The notes under the pieces: generated by a model
Told to the model about the DNA's origin: nothing
Seen by the model: only the letters and a program-made list of their open reading frames with translations
Database searches by the model: none
Made by a program: the position numbers and the translations under genes
Origin: Terriglobia bacterium
Lineage (GTDB): Bacteria > Acidobacteriota > Terriglobia > Terriglobales > Acidobacteriaceae
Length of the DNA: 64,000 nucleotides
NCBI GenBank assembly: GCA_020072645.1
Contig: JAIQGK010000009.1
Coordinates: forward strand, 186,001-250,000
Reading direction: 5' to 3'
Shown here: one piece after another, positions 50,878 to 59,891 of the stretch
Layout of the letters: each line of letters begins with the position of its first letter
How positions within the stretch are numbered: the stretch's first letter is position 1

Positions 50878-51010
50878 GGCGATCTCCTTTTTTTTCGGAA
50901 GCGATATTGTAATCGAGCCGCCGCTTTCTCCCACTACGCATCCGCACTTTTGCAAAACTGCGCATTACCTGCGCGTTATCGAGCACGCAGCCATCATCGC
51001 ATGCGCGGGA

Positions 51011-51026
51011 TGTGCAAAATTGCACA
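51011..51026. promoter_or_regulatory. TGTGCAA-N2-TTGCACA dyad upstream of DUF3300
   Basis: Same half sites as the EPS dyads but with a 2-bp spacer, in the region between the divergent quinone oxidoreductase and DUF3300 genes. No sigma-54 promoter accompanies it. It may be a chance likeness. Confidence 0.3.
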
Positions 51027-51035
51027 GCCACTAAA

Positions 51036-51051
51036 TGTGAGCCACATCACA
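51036..51051. promoter_or_regulatory. CRP-like binding site, perfect consensus
   Basis: TGTGA-GCCACA-TCACA matches the CRP/FNR consensus in both halves. It lies 98 bp before the DUF3300 start and 158 bp before the oxidoreductase start on the other strand. Confidence 0.5.
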
Positions 51052-51148
51052 GATCGTGCGCGATCCTGATGTCACACTCGTAATGTCTTGGCGTCCGTCT
51101 GTCAGGCTCGTCATGGCCAGAGTTTGCGTACCAGGGAAGGATTTGGGC

Positions 51149-52810
51149 ATGAAGAAATTTTTGGCATTCTTACTTATCTTCGCAATCACATTCGCGGTTC
51201 CTTCCGCCGGGGCGCGGCCACTTGCGAACGCGCTATCGCCCCAGGACGAAGGATATGACCAGGGATACGAAACCTATTTCTCAGCCGACCAACTGGAGAA
51301 CCTGGTTGCGCCCATTGCGCTGTATCCTGATCCGCTGCTCGCGCAGGTCTTGCTGGCAGCAACTTTTCCTGACCAGATTGATGAAGCGGCCCGCACCGTC
51401 CGCGCTTATGGCGCCGGATACGCCATTGATTCTGCGCCCTGGGATGTAAGCGTGAAAGCCGTGGCGCACTATCCCACCGTGCTTTCCATGATGGCTGACA
51501 AAATCGATTGGACCACTTCGCTCGGCCAGGCCTACGTCAACCAGTCTTCTGATCTCATGGATGCCGTGCAGCGCCTGCGCAGGCAGGCCCGCTCCCGCGG
51601 ATATCTGGTCAGCTCGCCGCAGCAGCAAATCGTTGAGACCGACGGCTATCTTTATATTTATCCGGAACAACCGGAATATATCTATGTCCCATACTATGAT
51701 CCGGCAGTCATCTTTGCCTCGTACCCGGGATACTATGTCAGCTCTGCTCTCTGGTTCGGCACGGGGTTTCTCATTGGCGCATGGCTCAATCATGATTGCG
51801 ACTGGGGTCATCATCGCGTCTTTTATCATGGCTGGGGAGGCGGCGGCCCGGTTTGGATCGCGCGTTCGCGCTCTCACATCCATATCAACAACATTTACGT
51901 CAACGATAGATATCGCAACGTGGCGCCAAACCGTCACGTCCTTGATCGGCACGTTAACTATGGCGCGCTGGACCGCTACAACAGCGTCCATCGTGGCGTG
52001 GATTACAACAATGTGCGCCGCCCGCGCACCGATGCCGGTCAGCGAACCAACGCCGGCCCCCGCCCCGCGCCGGTAAGTCCGGGCAATCAGCACCCTGACA
52101 ACAAAATAATTCGCCGCACCATCGATCCCAATGATCCTCACATTGAATCTCATCGCGGACGCACGCAAGAGCCTCAACCGCAGGTTCAGCAACCAAACAT
52201 TCCTCGACCTGAAGACCGCCGTCGTGAGACTCCGCAGGTCCAGCAACCGCAGGTTCAGCAACCAAACATTCCTCGACCTGAAGACCGCCGTCGTGAAACC
52301 CCGCAGGTTCAACAACCGCAGGTTCAACAACCAAACATTCCTCGACCTGAAGACCGCCGTCGTGAGACTCCGCAGGTCCAGCAACCACAGGTTCAGCAAC
52401 CAAACATTCCTCGACCTGAAACTCATCGGCCTGACATTCAGCAACCGCAAGTTCAGCGGCCGCAGGTCCAGCAACCACAGGTCCAGCAACCCAACATTCC
52501 TCGACCTGAAGGACGCCGCCCTGATATTCAGCAACAAGTTCCACACACGACTCTTCCCGCGCAGGTTCCCAGGACAAATCCAGCACCGCCGCAACCACGG
52601 CAGCCGGACGTGCAGCGCCAGCCGCCATCTGTCTTCAAGGGTGGTGGTGGAGGCGGTGGTTCTTTCGATCCCCGAGCGTCCAGCCAGCGCGGCCAGCAAA
52701 GCCGCCAGCAACAGAGTCATCCAGTGCAGCAGGCTCCGCAAGCTCCGCGGCAGCAGGCTCCAGCTCAACAGCACGGCCAGCAAGGCCAGCCACGCGGCAG
52801 GGGGCGGTAA
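51149..52810 (+). CDS. DUF3300 protein with a Pro/Gln-rich repeat tail
   Basis: About 553 residues from ATG 51149, where the signal peptide begins (MKKFLAFLLIFAITFAVPSA); the open frame goes back to 51056. The DUF3300 domain (about 40-245) has LVAPIALYPDPLLAQVLLA and YIYPEQPEYIYVPYYDP. A His/Arg-rich spacer and then 23-residue tandem repeats (PNIPRPEDRRRETPQVQQP, about 69 bp each, from roughly 52180 to 52420, then degenerate copies) make a long unstructured tail. The family often sits beside DUF2950, as here. Confidence 0.8.
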   Translation: MKKFLAFLLIFAITFAVPSAGARPLANALSPQDEGYDQGYETYFSADQLENLVAPIALYPDPLLAQVLLAATFPDQIDEAARTVRAYGAGYAIDSAPWDVSVKAVAHYPTVLSMMADKIDWTTSLGQAYVNQSSDLMDAVQRLRRQARSRGYLVSSPQQQIVETDGYLYIYPEQPEYIYVPYYDPAVIFASYPGYYVSSALWFGTGFLIGAWLNHDCDWGHHRVFYHGWGGGGPVWIARSRSHIHINNIYVNDRYRNVAPNRHVLDRHVNYGALDRYNSVHRGVDYNNVRRPRTDAGQRTNAGPRPAPVSPGNQHPDNKIIRRTIDPNDPHIESHRGRTQEPQPQVQQPNIPRPEDRRRETPQVQQPQVQQPNIPRPEDRRRETPQVQQPQVQQPNIPRPEDRRRETPQVQQPQVQQPNIPRPETHRPDIQQPQVQRPQVQQPQVQQPNIPRPEGRRPDIQQQVPHTTLPAQVPRTNPAPPQPRQPDVQRQPPSVFKGGGGGGGSFDPRASSQRGQQSRQQQSHPVQQAPQAPRQQAPAQQHGQQGQPRGRGR

Positions 52811-52860
52811 TGAAACAGCCAGGACACATCAACTATCAGAGATATGAAAGGGCTGCACTT

Positions 52861-53871
52861 ATGATGGAGAAACAACTAACTGTCTCACGCTCCGCAAATT
52901 TATATTCATTATTTTTTCTCGGTCTTGTTCTGCTGATGGCTACAGCTTTGCCGGCCATCGCCGCAAACTACGCGGAAAGCAAGCAGAGCCTGTTCGCCAG
53001 TCCTGAAGATGCCAAACAAGCCCTGGTGGACGCGGTCAAAGCCAAAGACCGCGCAGCGTTGGGAGAGATATTTGGGCCGGGAAATGACAAGCTGCTCTCC
53101 GGTGATCCTGTCCAGGACAATCGCGAACTGGACCAGTTCGTCGCCGCTCTTGATCAGTCTGCCAAGCTTGAGCCTGCGCCCGACGGAGACAAGGTCACGC
53201 TCACCGTTGGCGCGGATAACTGGCCGTTTCCCATTCCAATCGTCAAGCAAGGCGATAAGTGGCGCTTTGACACCGCAGCCGGTACTGAAGAAATACTAAA
53301 TCGGCGCATCGGAGAAAACGAACTCTCCGCTATCGCCACCTGCCGCGCCTACGTGCTGGCGCAGTGGGAATATTTCACTGAGCGCGATCACGATAATGAT
53401 GGCGTAGCCGAATATGCGCAGAAATTTGCCAGCTCTCCCGGACAAAAAGATGGGCTCTACTGGGAAACCGTTGAAGGCGAGAAGCCCAGCCCCATGGGCG
53501 AGCTGGTCGCGGCTGCGCGTCTTGAAGGTTACACAAACACCGGCAAGCCTAGAGCTGCCGCCACTACAGAGAAAGAGAAAGCCGCTCCCCGCCAGCGTAC
53601 TCCTTATCACGGATACTATTTCAGGATTATCAAGAGCCAGGGCCCGCACGCGCCCGGCGGAAAATATGACTACGTCATCAACGGAAACATGATTGCCGGC
53701 TACGCTTTGATTGCCTATCCCGACAAATGGGGCAGCTCGGGTGTAATGACTTTCATCGTGAATCAGCAGGGACGCGTCTACCAGAAAAATCTCGGTGCAG
53801 ACACGGCAAAGGTCGCACCCGAGATCAAGGAATACGATCCTGATGCAACTTGGAAGTTGGTAAACGAGTAG
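52861..53871 (+). CDS. DUF2950 secreted protein
   Basis: About 336 residues from ATG 52861; ATG 52810 overlaps the previous stop and is an alternative start, but the later one puts the signal peptide (LYSLFFLGLVLLMATALPA) near the N-terminus. The DUF2950 core contains LFASPEDAKQALVDAV, FDTAAGTEEILNRRIGENEL and GYYFRIIKSQGPHAPGG. It is transcribed with DUF3300, with which it forms a known conserved pair of unknown function in the cell envelope. A hairpin terminator follows at 53897-53930. Confidence 0.82.
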   Translation: MMEKQLTVSRSANLYSLFFLGLVLLMATALPAIAANYAESKQSLFASPEDAKQALVDAVKAKDRAALGEIFGPGNDKLLSGDPVQDNRELDQFVAALDQSAKLEPAPDGDKVTLTVGADNWPFPIPIVKQGDKWRFDTAAGTEEILNRRIGENELSAIATCRAYVLAQWEYFTERDHDNDGVAEYAQKFASSPGQKDGLYWETVEGEKPSPMGELVAAARLEGYTNTGKPRAAATTEKEKAAPRQRTPYHGYYFRIIKSQGPHAPGGKYDYVINGNMIAGYALIAYPDKWGSSGVMTFIVNQQGRVYQKNLGADTAKVAPEIKEYDPDATWKLVNE

Positions 53872-53896
53872 CAGCAGCGATCCGCTTTCCAGCAAA

Positions 53897-53930
53897 ACAA
53901 CAAACCCGCCTCGCGGCGGGTCGTGTTGTT
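53897..53930. terminator. bidirectional hairpin terminator
   Basis: Stem ACCCGCC / GGCGGGT around TCGC, extended by AACAA / TTGTT. On the minus strand a T-rich tail follows, suited to the gene ending at 53930; on the plus strand GTTGTTT follows the DUF2950 gene. Confidence 0.65.
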
Positions 53931-54220
53931 TAGGGGTTTGGGATTTCCTCATTCGGTGGCTGTGAGAATCGCTCGCGGTCGCGTTCTTCAATGCGGCGCA
54001 TGGCCCCAAGCAGATGGTAATTGGCGCCTGCGCGAAGCTTCTCATGCTGGCGGTTGAGGGACTGCATCATGAGCGGATCAAAAATGCCGACCTGCTCCAA
54101 CGCTTCCATGTTGCGGTGGACGCGGGCGTATGCTGCGTTAAGACGGTTAAGGAGATCGTAGACGTGCGGTTTGGATACACCGCTGGAATTAGGGACACTG
54201 CTAAAATCAGGGGCAGCCAT
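53930..54220 (-). CDS. hypothetical small protein
   Basis: 96 residues, soluble, with a helical middle (LLNRLNAAYARVHRNMEALEQ) and no recognised domain. It has an intact frame and its own terminator at the 3-prime end, which supports it as real. Product unknown. Confidence 0.5.
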   Translation of the reverse strand: MAAPDFSSVPNSSGVSKPHVYDLLNRLNAAYARVHRNMEALEQVGIFDPLMMQSLNRQHEKLRAGANYHLLGAMRRIEERDRERFSQPPNEEIPNP

Positions 54221-54489
54221 AGGTCGCCTTTCTAGTGAAGGTGATTTGTGGTCAGGGCGCGCCGGTGTTCATAGCACTGGCGTGGCCCGTCTCTAGCTTT
54301 ATAGTCGCGCAGCAAGAGCGGACGCAACAAAATAGCGAAGCGTTTTGAAGAAACGAATAAAGTGAAGTAGCGAATTTATTTTGTTAAGCGGAAATTTTTT
54401 AGGAGCCGCTCTCTCATCAGTTCTCACGCATTTTCTTTAGCTCTACTTGCGGCCGTAGGAGCATCCACGGAACGAGATCACCAGACGGT

Positions 54490-55381
54490 GCTTGGCTTTT
54501 CAGTTCTCAACAGTTCAAACCACACGATCGAGTTGTTATCCCCGTCACGATCCGGGAATATCAGTCCTATGCGCGGAAGTTTCTTGTCGAGCGATTCCAA
54601 CGAAGCCCACTGGTTCTCGAGGCGTTAAGAGCCCGAGACATTTTCGATTTTGTTCTACGGCATTGCCGGAGCCTCAGCATCAAGAGAGCACAGCTGATGA
54701 CAACGGCTTTCCGCTCTTTCTTCCGTTTCCTGCTTCAGAAAGGAGAAATCGGGACGGATTTAGCGGCTTCAGTACCATCAGTGCCGGATTGGCGACAGGC
54801 CACCGTGCCCAAGCACCTGACTCCGGAAGAAGTTCAGCGTGTGTTAGGAGCCTGCAACCGCCGAACTGCTAGTGGCCGGCGTGACTACGTCATCCTTATT
54901 ATGCTTGCCCGTCTCGGCCTTCGCGCCGGCGAGGTCGTCTCCCTTCAGCTCGATGACATTGACTGGAGGGCTGGTGAAATCCTGATCGGCGGTAAAGGGC
55001 TGCGTCACGATCGGATGCCGCTGCCGAACGATGTGGGCCAAGGCTCTGGCATCCTATCTGCGCCGGGACCGGCCAGCATGCCAATCACGACGGGTATTCG
55101 TTCGCATGAATGCCCCACACCGTGGATTCGCCGCTTGTGCGACATTGCCGACGATTGTTCGTTCCGCGATCGAGCGTGCAAACCTGCATCCTCCTTCTAA
55201 GGGTGCTCACATATTTCGTCATAGCCTTTCGACCGCGATGCTCCGTTCAGGGGCGACGATGGGAGAGATTGGCGAGGTCCTTCGCCATCGAAACCTGGGT
55301 ACAACGGAGATATATGCCAAGGTTGACTTCAATGGTTTGCGCTCACTGGCTCACCCCTGGCCGGCGGGAGGCGAACAATGA
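54490..55381 (+). pseudogene. tyrosine recombinase, first of a decayed trio (RIT-like)
   Basis: Frame from about 54490 runs EYQSYARKFLVERFQRSPL and later LTPEEVQRVLGACNRR and LARLGLRAGEVVSLQLDDID (catalytic Arg I region), then breaks near 55035 by an insertion of about one base. The second half (from 55031) has HIFRHSLSTAM, GEIGEVLRHRNLGTT and EIYAKVDF, i.e. the HxxR, His/Trp and Tyr of the active site. No start codon is clear. Its stop overlaps the next start (ATGA at 55378). Confidence 0.7.
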
Positions 55382-56260
55382 ACCGGCTGGAACGCGCATT
55401 GGAAGATTACATCGGCATCCGCCGCAGCCTCGGGTCCCAGCTCCGGCAACCCGCGAGCTTGCTGCGAAAGTTTGTCGCGTTTCTGCGAACCGAACGCGCA
55501 TCACGCATCACCACGACGCCGGCGCTTCGTTGGGCGACTCAGCCCACAGGGGTAGATCCTTTTCGCTGGGCCTCGCGTTTGGGCATGGTGCGACGCTTCG
55601 CGATCTGGTATAGCGCTATAGATCCCCGCACCGAGATTCCCTCCGCCGGCCTCCTCCCATTCCGACGCCGACGTAAGCCGCCTCATATTTATAGCGATGA
55701 AGAAATATAAGCAATCCTTCGGCAAACCCAGCAACTCCCCTCGTCCAAGGGGCTCCGAGCCCGTACGTTTACAGCTCTTTTCGGCCTGTTGGTGGCCAGC
55801 GGAATCCGGATCAACGAGGCCCTTAGTCTGGACCTGGCCCGATGTCGACCTCGATCGTGGAATCCTTCACATCCGGCGGACGAAGTTCAGAAAATCGCGT
55901 TATGTGCCGGTTCATCCGACCACCGTTGTAACCCTGAGGAAATACGCAGAAGCCCGAGATCTCCTCTTTTCCGCGACATCCACACCAGCGTTTTTCCTCT
56001 CCGAGCGCGGCAGACGCATTCCCGCTAAAACAGCGCAATACAACTTTGCCAAGGTATCGCAGCGCGTCGGCCTGCGTCTACCAGCCAAGCATCACGGCAG
56101 TGGTCCACGGCTCCATGACCTGCGACATCGATTCGCCACACGCACTTTGATCCAGTGGTATCGCGCCGGCCTCGATGTGGAACGGAAACTGCCCAAGCTG
56201 AGCACCTATCTCGGGCTCGTTCACGTGAACGATACCTACTGGTATCTCGAAGCAGTCTGA
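55378..56260 (+). pseudogene. tyrosine recombinase, second of the trio, broken
   Basis: Starts MNRLERALEDYIGIRRSLGSQ at 55378. An in-frame TAA near 55708 follows HIYSDEEI and the frame resumes AILRQTQQLPSSKGL. A further frameshift near 55830 leads to DVDLDRGILHIRRTKFRKSR and LHDLRHRFATRTLIQW, with the final catalytic Tyr in TYWYLEAV. It therefore cannot make an intact enzyme. Confidence 0.72.
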
Positions 56261-56308
56261 GCTTCTTCAGTTGGCTACCGAGCGGCTGATCCCACGGGAG
56301 GTGCCACG

Positions 56309-57298
56309 GTGATTGCCGCCGCCTTCCCCAGTCTTCTTCAATCTTTCTCTACCGATCGTCTACTTCGGCAACAGCAGGCGAGTCCACACACCATCGCGGG
56401 ATATCGCGATTGCTTCCGTCTGCTTCTCCAGTTTGCTAAAGAACGACTCGGGAAAATGCCTTCCCAACTCCGCATCGAAAATCTCGATGCCCCTTTCATT
56501 GGTCTTTTTCTTGAACATCTGGAACGTACGCGGAAAAACAGCGCTCGTACTCGGAATGTGCGGCTGGGAGCAATCCACTCCTTCTTCCGCTATGTGGCTT
56601 TAGAGGAGCCTGCGCACGCCATTGCCAGCGCATCCTGGCCATACCCAACAAACGTTACGAGCGGCGGCCAATCGAGTTTCTCAGCCGGGAAGAAGTCGAT
56701 GCCTTACTTGCCATGACGAATCCTTCTACTTGGATCGGGCGCCGGGACCGGACCCTGCTCTTAGTCGCAGCTCAGACCGGACTGCGGGTTTCCGAGTTGA
56801 CCAGATTGAACTGCCAAGATGTTGTGCTTGGCACCGGAGCCCATGTCCGCTGCCTCGGAAAAGGCCGAAAACAGCGTTGCACACGCTTCTTCCAGAAACG
56901 GCGCGGATGTTGGATGCCTGGCTGCGCGAAGGCCGAGGCCGTCCCGAGGACCCGGTCTTTGCCAGCATCCGTAGTGGCAAACTGAGTCGGGATGCGGTCG
57001 AGCGTCTCATCGCGAAGTACACGAATCTTGTGGCACAAACCTGCCCCACACTTAAACGGAAGAACGTTTCTCCGCATGTCCTCCGGCATAGTGCCGCCAT
57101 GGATCTCCTCTACCACGGCGTGGACCGCTCTGTGATCGCACTCTGGCTGGGGCACGAGTCGGTGGAACAACACAGATGTATCTCCACGCGGACATGCGTT
57201 TGAAGGAGAAGGCACTCTCGCGCATTCCGCCGCTGGGAATCAAGCTTGTGCGATACCGACCCAACGATCAACTTCTTGCATTTCTGGAAGGCCTCTGA
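56309..57298 (+). pseudogene. tyrosine recombinase, third of the trio, broken
   Basis: Starts GTG 56309 with GGGAGG upstream; text TDRLLRQQQASPHTIAGYRD, then shifts near 56617, 56880 and 57165 to reach TGLRVSELTRLNCQD, VSPHVLRHSAAMDLLYHGVD, LWLGHESVE and the end at TGA 57296-57298. Three tandem, overlapping or near-contiguous tyrosine recombinases in one direction is the layout of recombinase-in-trio (RIT) elements. All three copies are decayed. Confidence 0.72.
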
Positions 57299-57430
57299 TT
57301 ATGCCGATTCAGGATGCGAGTCGAGCCCCTCCCAATCGCAGCATCAAGAATGGCAGTCGGCATAATCCGGGAATCGGCATTCAACCGGTTATGCCGCGCG
57401 CGGCATAACCGGTTCTCCATCGGCATTCGC
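57297..57430. repeat. palindrome array at the 3-prime end of the recombinase trio
   Basis: A perfect 32-bp palindrome at 57383-57414 has left half AACCGGTTATGCCGCG and its reverse complement. An 11-bp inverted pair GATTATGCCGA (57297-57307) / TCGGCATAATC (57357-57367) and two ATCGGCATTC copies near 57373 and 57420 use the same core. RIT elements end in such repeated palindromes. No matching end was found upstream of 54490. Confidence 0.6.
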
Positions 57431-57660
57431 GACTCCCACGACAAGTCAATTCGTCTGGGACTCACTGCCGGCCTGCGTGTCTTCGTTTGCTCCAACATGG
57501 CTTTCAGCGGCGATTTCACGCCGGTGATAATGTTGCATAGTCGCGCGTGAGATCGATGCCTCCGTTTGACACGAAGATCTTCCATGTTTTGTCAGAAAAC
57601 ACAAGTGCTGCGATTATCTGCAGCAATTACAGTCGCTGCAACGTGATCACGACCGAGTCA
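57431..57660. other. spacer between the recombinase remnants
   Basis: No gene recognised; the sequence appears to be non-coding debris between two mobile elements. Confidence 0.4.
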
Positions 57661-58775
57661 TCATCCGAGCCTCTGGCATTCTTGGGTTAAGCGGAAAATG
57701 AGCTTAATGACATCTGTGTCTATTTCAATCCGTTGTACAAGTGTTCTGATGATCTCCCTTTTACGCTGCCAACCAGCGTTAAAGAGATCGTGACCAATGG
57801 CTGCTGACAAGTCATGCAGGCGTTTCATCGCCAATCGAACGCTCTCTAAATGCCCAACCTCCCCGGTATCAGCCCTGATTTTGACATCGAGGTCGGAGAT
57901 CCTGCGCCTAGTTCTATCCATCCGTAGAGCGAACTGTTCCTTGCCAATCAGACTCTCAGTGAAGCCGTCGATCAACCGCTCCATTGCATGCTGCAGTTTC
58001 AGCGTTGCGCTTTGAAATTCTCGATGCGTTCCAAGGAACCTTCCGCACTGCGGCGGCTCTCATACTCATGCTGCAACGTTCGAGGGCTTCTCAGCAATTC
58101 GCAGAGCTGTTACCACACGGCTGTTTCCAGAAACTTTCCCTGGACTTGTTTGTTAGGGCAAATCGCTTCGCCGCCAAACCTATAGCCGTCGGACCCGCTG
58201 CATCGGTAATAAATGAAGTCTTTCATCTAGCGACCTGCGCCTAGTTGGCGAATCGTCTTCCCGTAGTATGCGTATCCGCATTTGGCGCAGCAGGTAAGGC
58301 CCTGCAACAGGTAGCCGGGCCTGCGCCGCCCTTGTCGCGCACGGCTCCGATTTTCCGCTAATTGTGCGTATGCCGCGCGAAACAGCTCTGGGTCGATCAA
58401 GGGTGGAACAGGGACGTATATCCAGTCTTTTGGGTCCGTATCCACTGGCCTATTGCTTCGCCGGGGTTGCGACGGGCGCCCACGCGCTGCCCGCAGGCCG
58501 CCTCCTTTCCACGTGATGTCATGTGCGTTTTCCCGTATGCTGCCTGACCCTGATAAGCTGGGTTCTGCAGAACGTGCCACACAGCCTGCCACGACCAGGT
58601 TCGCTTCCCGGTAGCAGTCAGTTGACCAGCTTTCTCAAGCCGATGGCAAACTTCTGAGAAACTGCTGCGGTCTTGCGCGATCCAAGAAAAAATCTGTTTG
58701 ACGACCCGCGCTTGGTCGGCAACTGGCTCAAATCTTGCTTGTCCTTCACCCTCCTGCACCGTGACATAGTGTGCG
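57661..58775 (-). pseudogene. large serine recombinase, N-terminus missing and frame broken
   Basis: Minus-strand segments are AHYVTVQEGEGQARFEP and VCHRLEKAGQLTATGKRTW near 58600-58775, YLLQGLTCCAKCGYAYYGKT (zinc ribbon), and the coiled-coil tail RISDLDVKIRADTGEVGHLE to RTLVQRIEIDTDVIKLIFR. This is the recombinase domain order of large serine recombinases. The catalytic N-terminal domain with the nucleophile Ser is absent. At least one frame break is present. It joins the next fragment at about 58775. Confidence 0.72.
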
Positions 58776-59161
58776 CTCGTGAGTATTACTGGGACCACGG
58801 CATAGCTTGGCTCGATGAAAATAGGGTTCCGATAGGAGGCATCGGAGATGACGACGCGGAAATCGTCGACGGCGCCAGGATTTTCGACATAACTTCGACC
58901 GGGAGGGCTGGCCGTCGCTGGCGTTCCGATTGGCAGTGGGCCAGAGAAATCACAGCATTCGCCGCGCCGGCAGGCAAATTCTTCAGCGACGGTAAGTGGC
59001 TTTACTCGGCAGGCAAAACCGGGCTTTCCAGGTGGGAACTGGAAACCGGCTCGCGAACCGGATACTTAGAAAACTTCCAGCCGATGCATCACCACTTGGG
59101 CGCGCGAGAACTGGTCCAACTCGCCGACGGCGTTCTTGTGCGATGGAGCACGACTGAATAG
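58776..59161 (+). pseudogene. C-terminal fragment of a hypothetical WD-like protein
   Basis: The frame begins right at the recombinase end and encodes REYYWDHGIAWLDENRVP, FDITSTGRAGRRWRSDW and LYSAGKTGLSRWELETG, ending RWSTTE at TAG 59159. Repeated W-rich beta-strand-like units suggest a propeller or WD-like protein. The upstream part is missing, so the insertion or deletion of the recombinase element removed its 5-prime half. No start codon is available. Confidence 0.5.
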
Positions 59162-59248
59162 GGTGCTGGATAAAGTGCCACGAGTCGTTCCTTTCAGGAT
59201 CTTGAGAATGCGATTTTATGTCACCGATGCAAGTTTCGCGGCCGGTCT

Positions 59249-59638
59249 CTATAACATTTCAAAGCCTCCGGAGGTCCTGCTGAAATCACAGAATGTGACA
59301 AGCCATTCGTAGCTCGCCGAATAGACATCAATCGCGTCAATCTGATCGATCTTCGTGTCTGGGGTGATAATCAGCGTCTTTTTCGGTCTATCTGTGACCG
59401 TCAAATCCGCCAGGACACCCTGTTCCGGTTTCATCGCAAGCGCTCGAGTTCCAATGTAATCCCCAATTCGACTGGCCGTGTCAGCATCCACTTCGGCCTT
59501 GCAACCATACGTTCCCATGCGCTCGAAGAGGTCATTGTCTATGATCTCGGCATCGCGCAGAAGCTCAAGCGCGGGACGCCAGTTCCAAGCGTTGATCTTG
59601 ATCTCTTCGCCGTTTTTCGCAATTAGGATGAACGACAT
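59249..59638 (-). CDS. hypothetical protein
   Basis: 129 residues, intact frame, no signal peptide or membrane segment. It starts SFILIAKNGEEIKINAWNWR and ends SRTSGGFEML. I recognise no family. It lies alone between the remnant at 59161 and the VWA gene; small size and location next to a mobile-element junction would fit an accessory gene. Confidence 0.5.
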   Translation of the reverse strand: MSFILIAKNGEEIKINAWNWRPALELLRDAEIIDNDLFERMGTYGCKAEVDADTASRIGDYIGTRALAMKPEQGVLADLTVTDRPKKTLIITPDTKIDQIDAIDVYSASYEWLVTFCDFSRTSGGFEML

Positions 59639-59891
59639 GTCCCTTACTCGGAAATCACGTAAACACGAACAATTGCAACAGTCATGTGTGAAATAGCAAT
59701 TTTACGTCAGCTAGTCGATTGGAGTGGCCGGGCCAACATTTCCTGCGCATTCTCGTCCTTCAATCCAGGCGTTGAGCGCAAAGCGGTAATTCGTCCTGGT
59801 TGCGCACGATTTTCTTACCCTCCTCGACCGTAGCTGGTCGCCATTCATCCATTGGCCGCAAATTCTCCTGCGCATCAACGAACATTAGGGC

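Noticed and set aside
49813-51069. Open frame opposite the quinone oxidoreductase (418 codons)
   Set aside because: Composition mirrors the real gene, no family features, no ribosome binding site.
52180-52420. Tandem repeats considered as a CRISPR array
   Set aside because: They are directly repeated 69-bp coding units with no spacers, inside an intact frame.
51281-52783. Long open frame opposite the DUF3300 gene (500 codons)
   Set aside because: It mirrors the low-complexity repeat tail and GC-rich coding strand; it shows no recognisable domains and the DUF3300 protein is clearly real.
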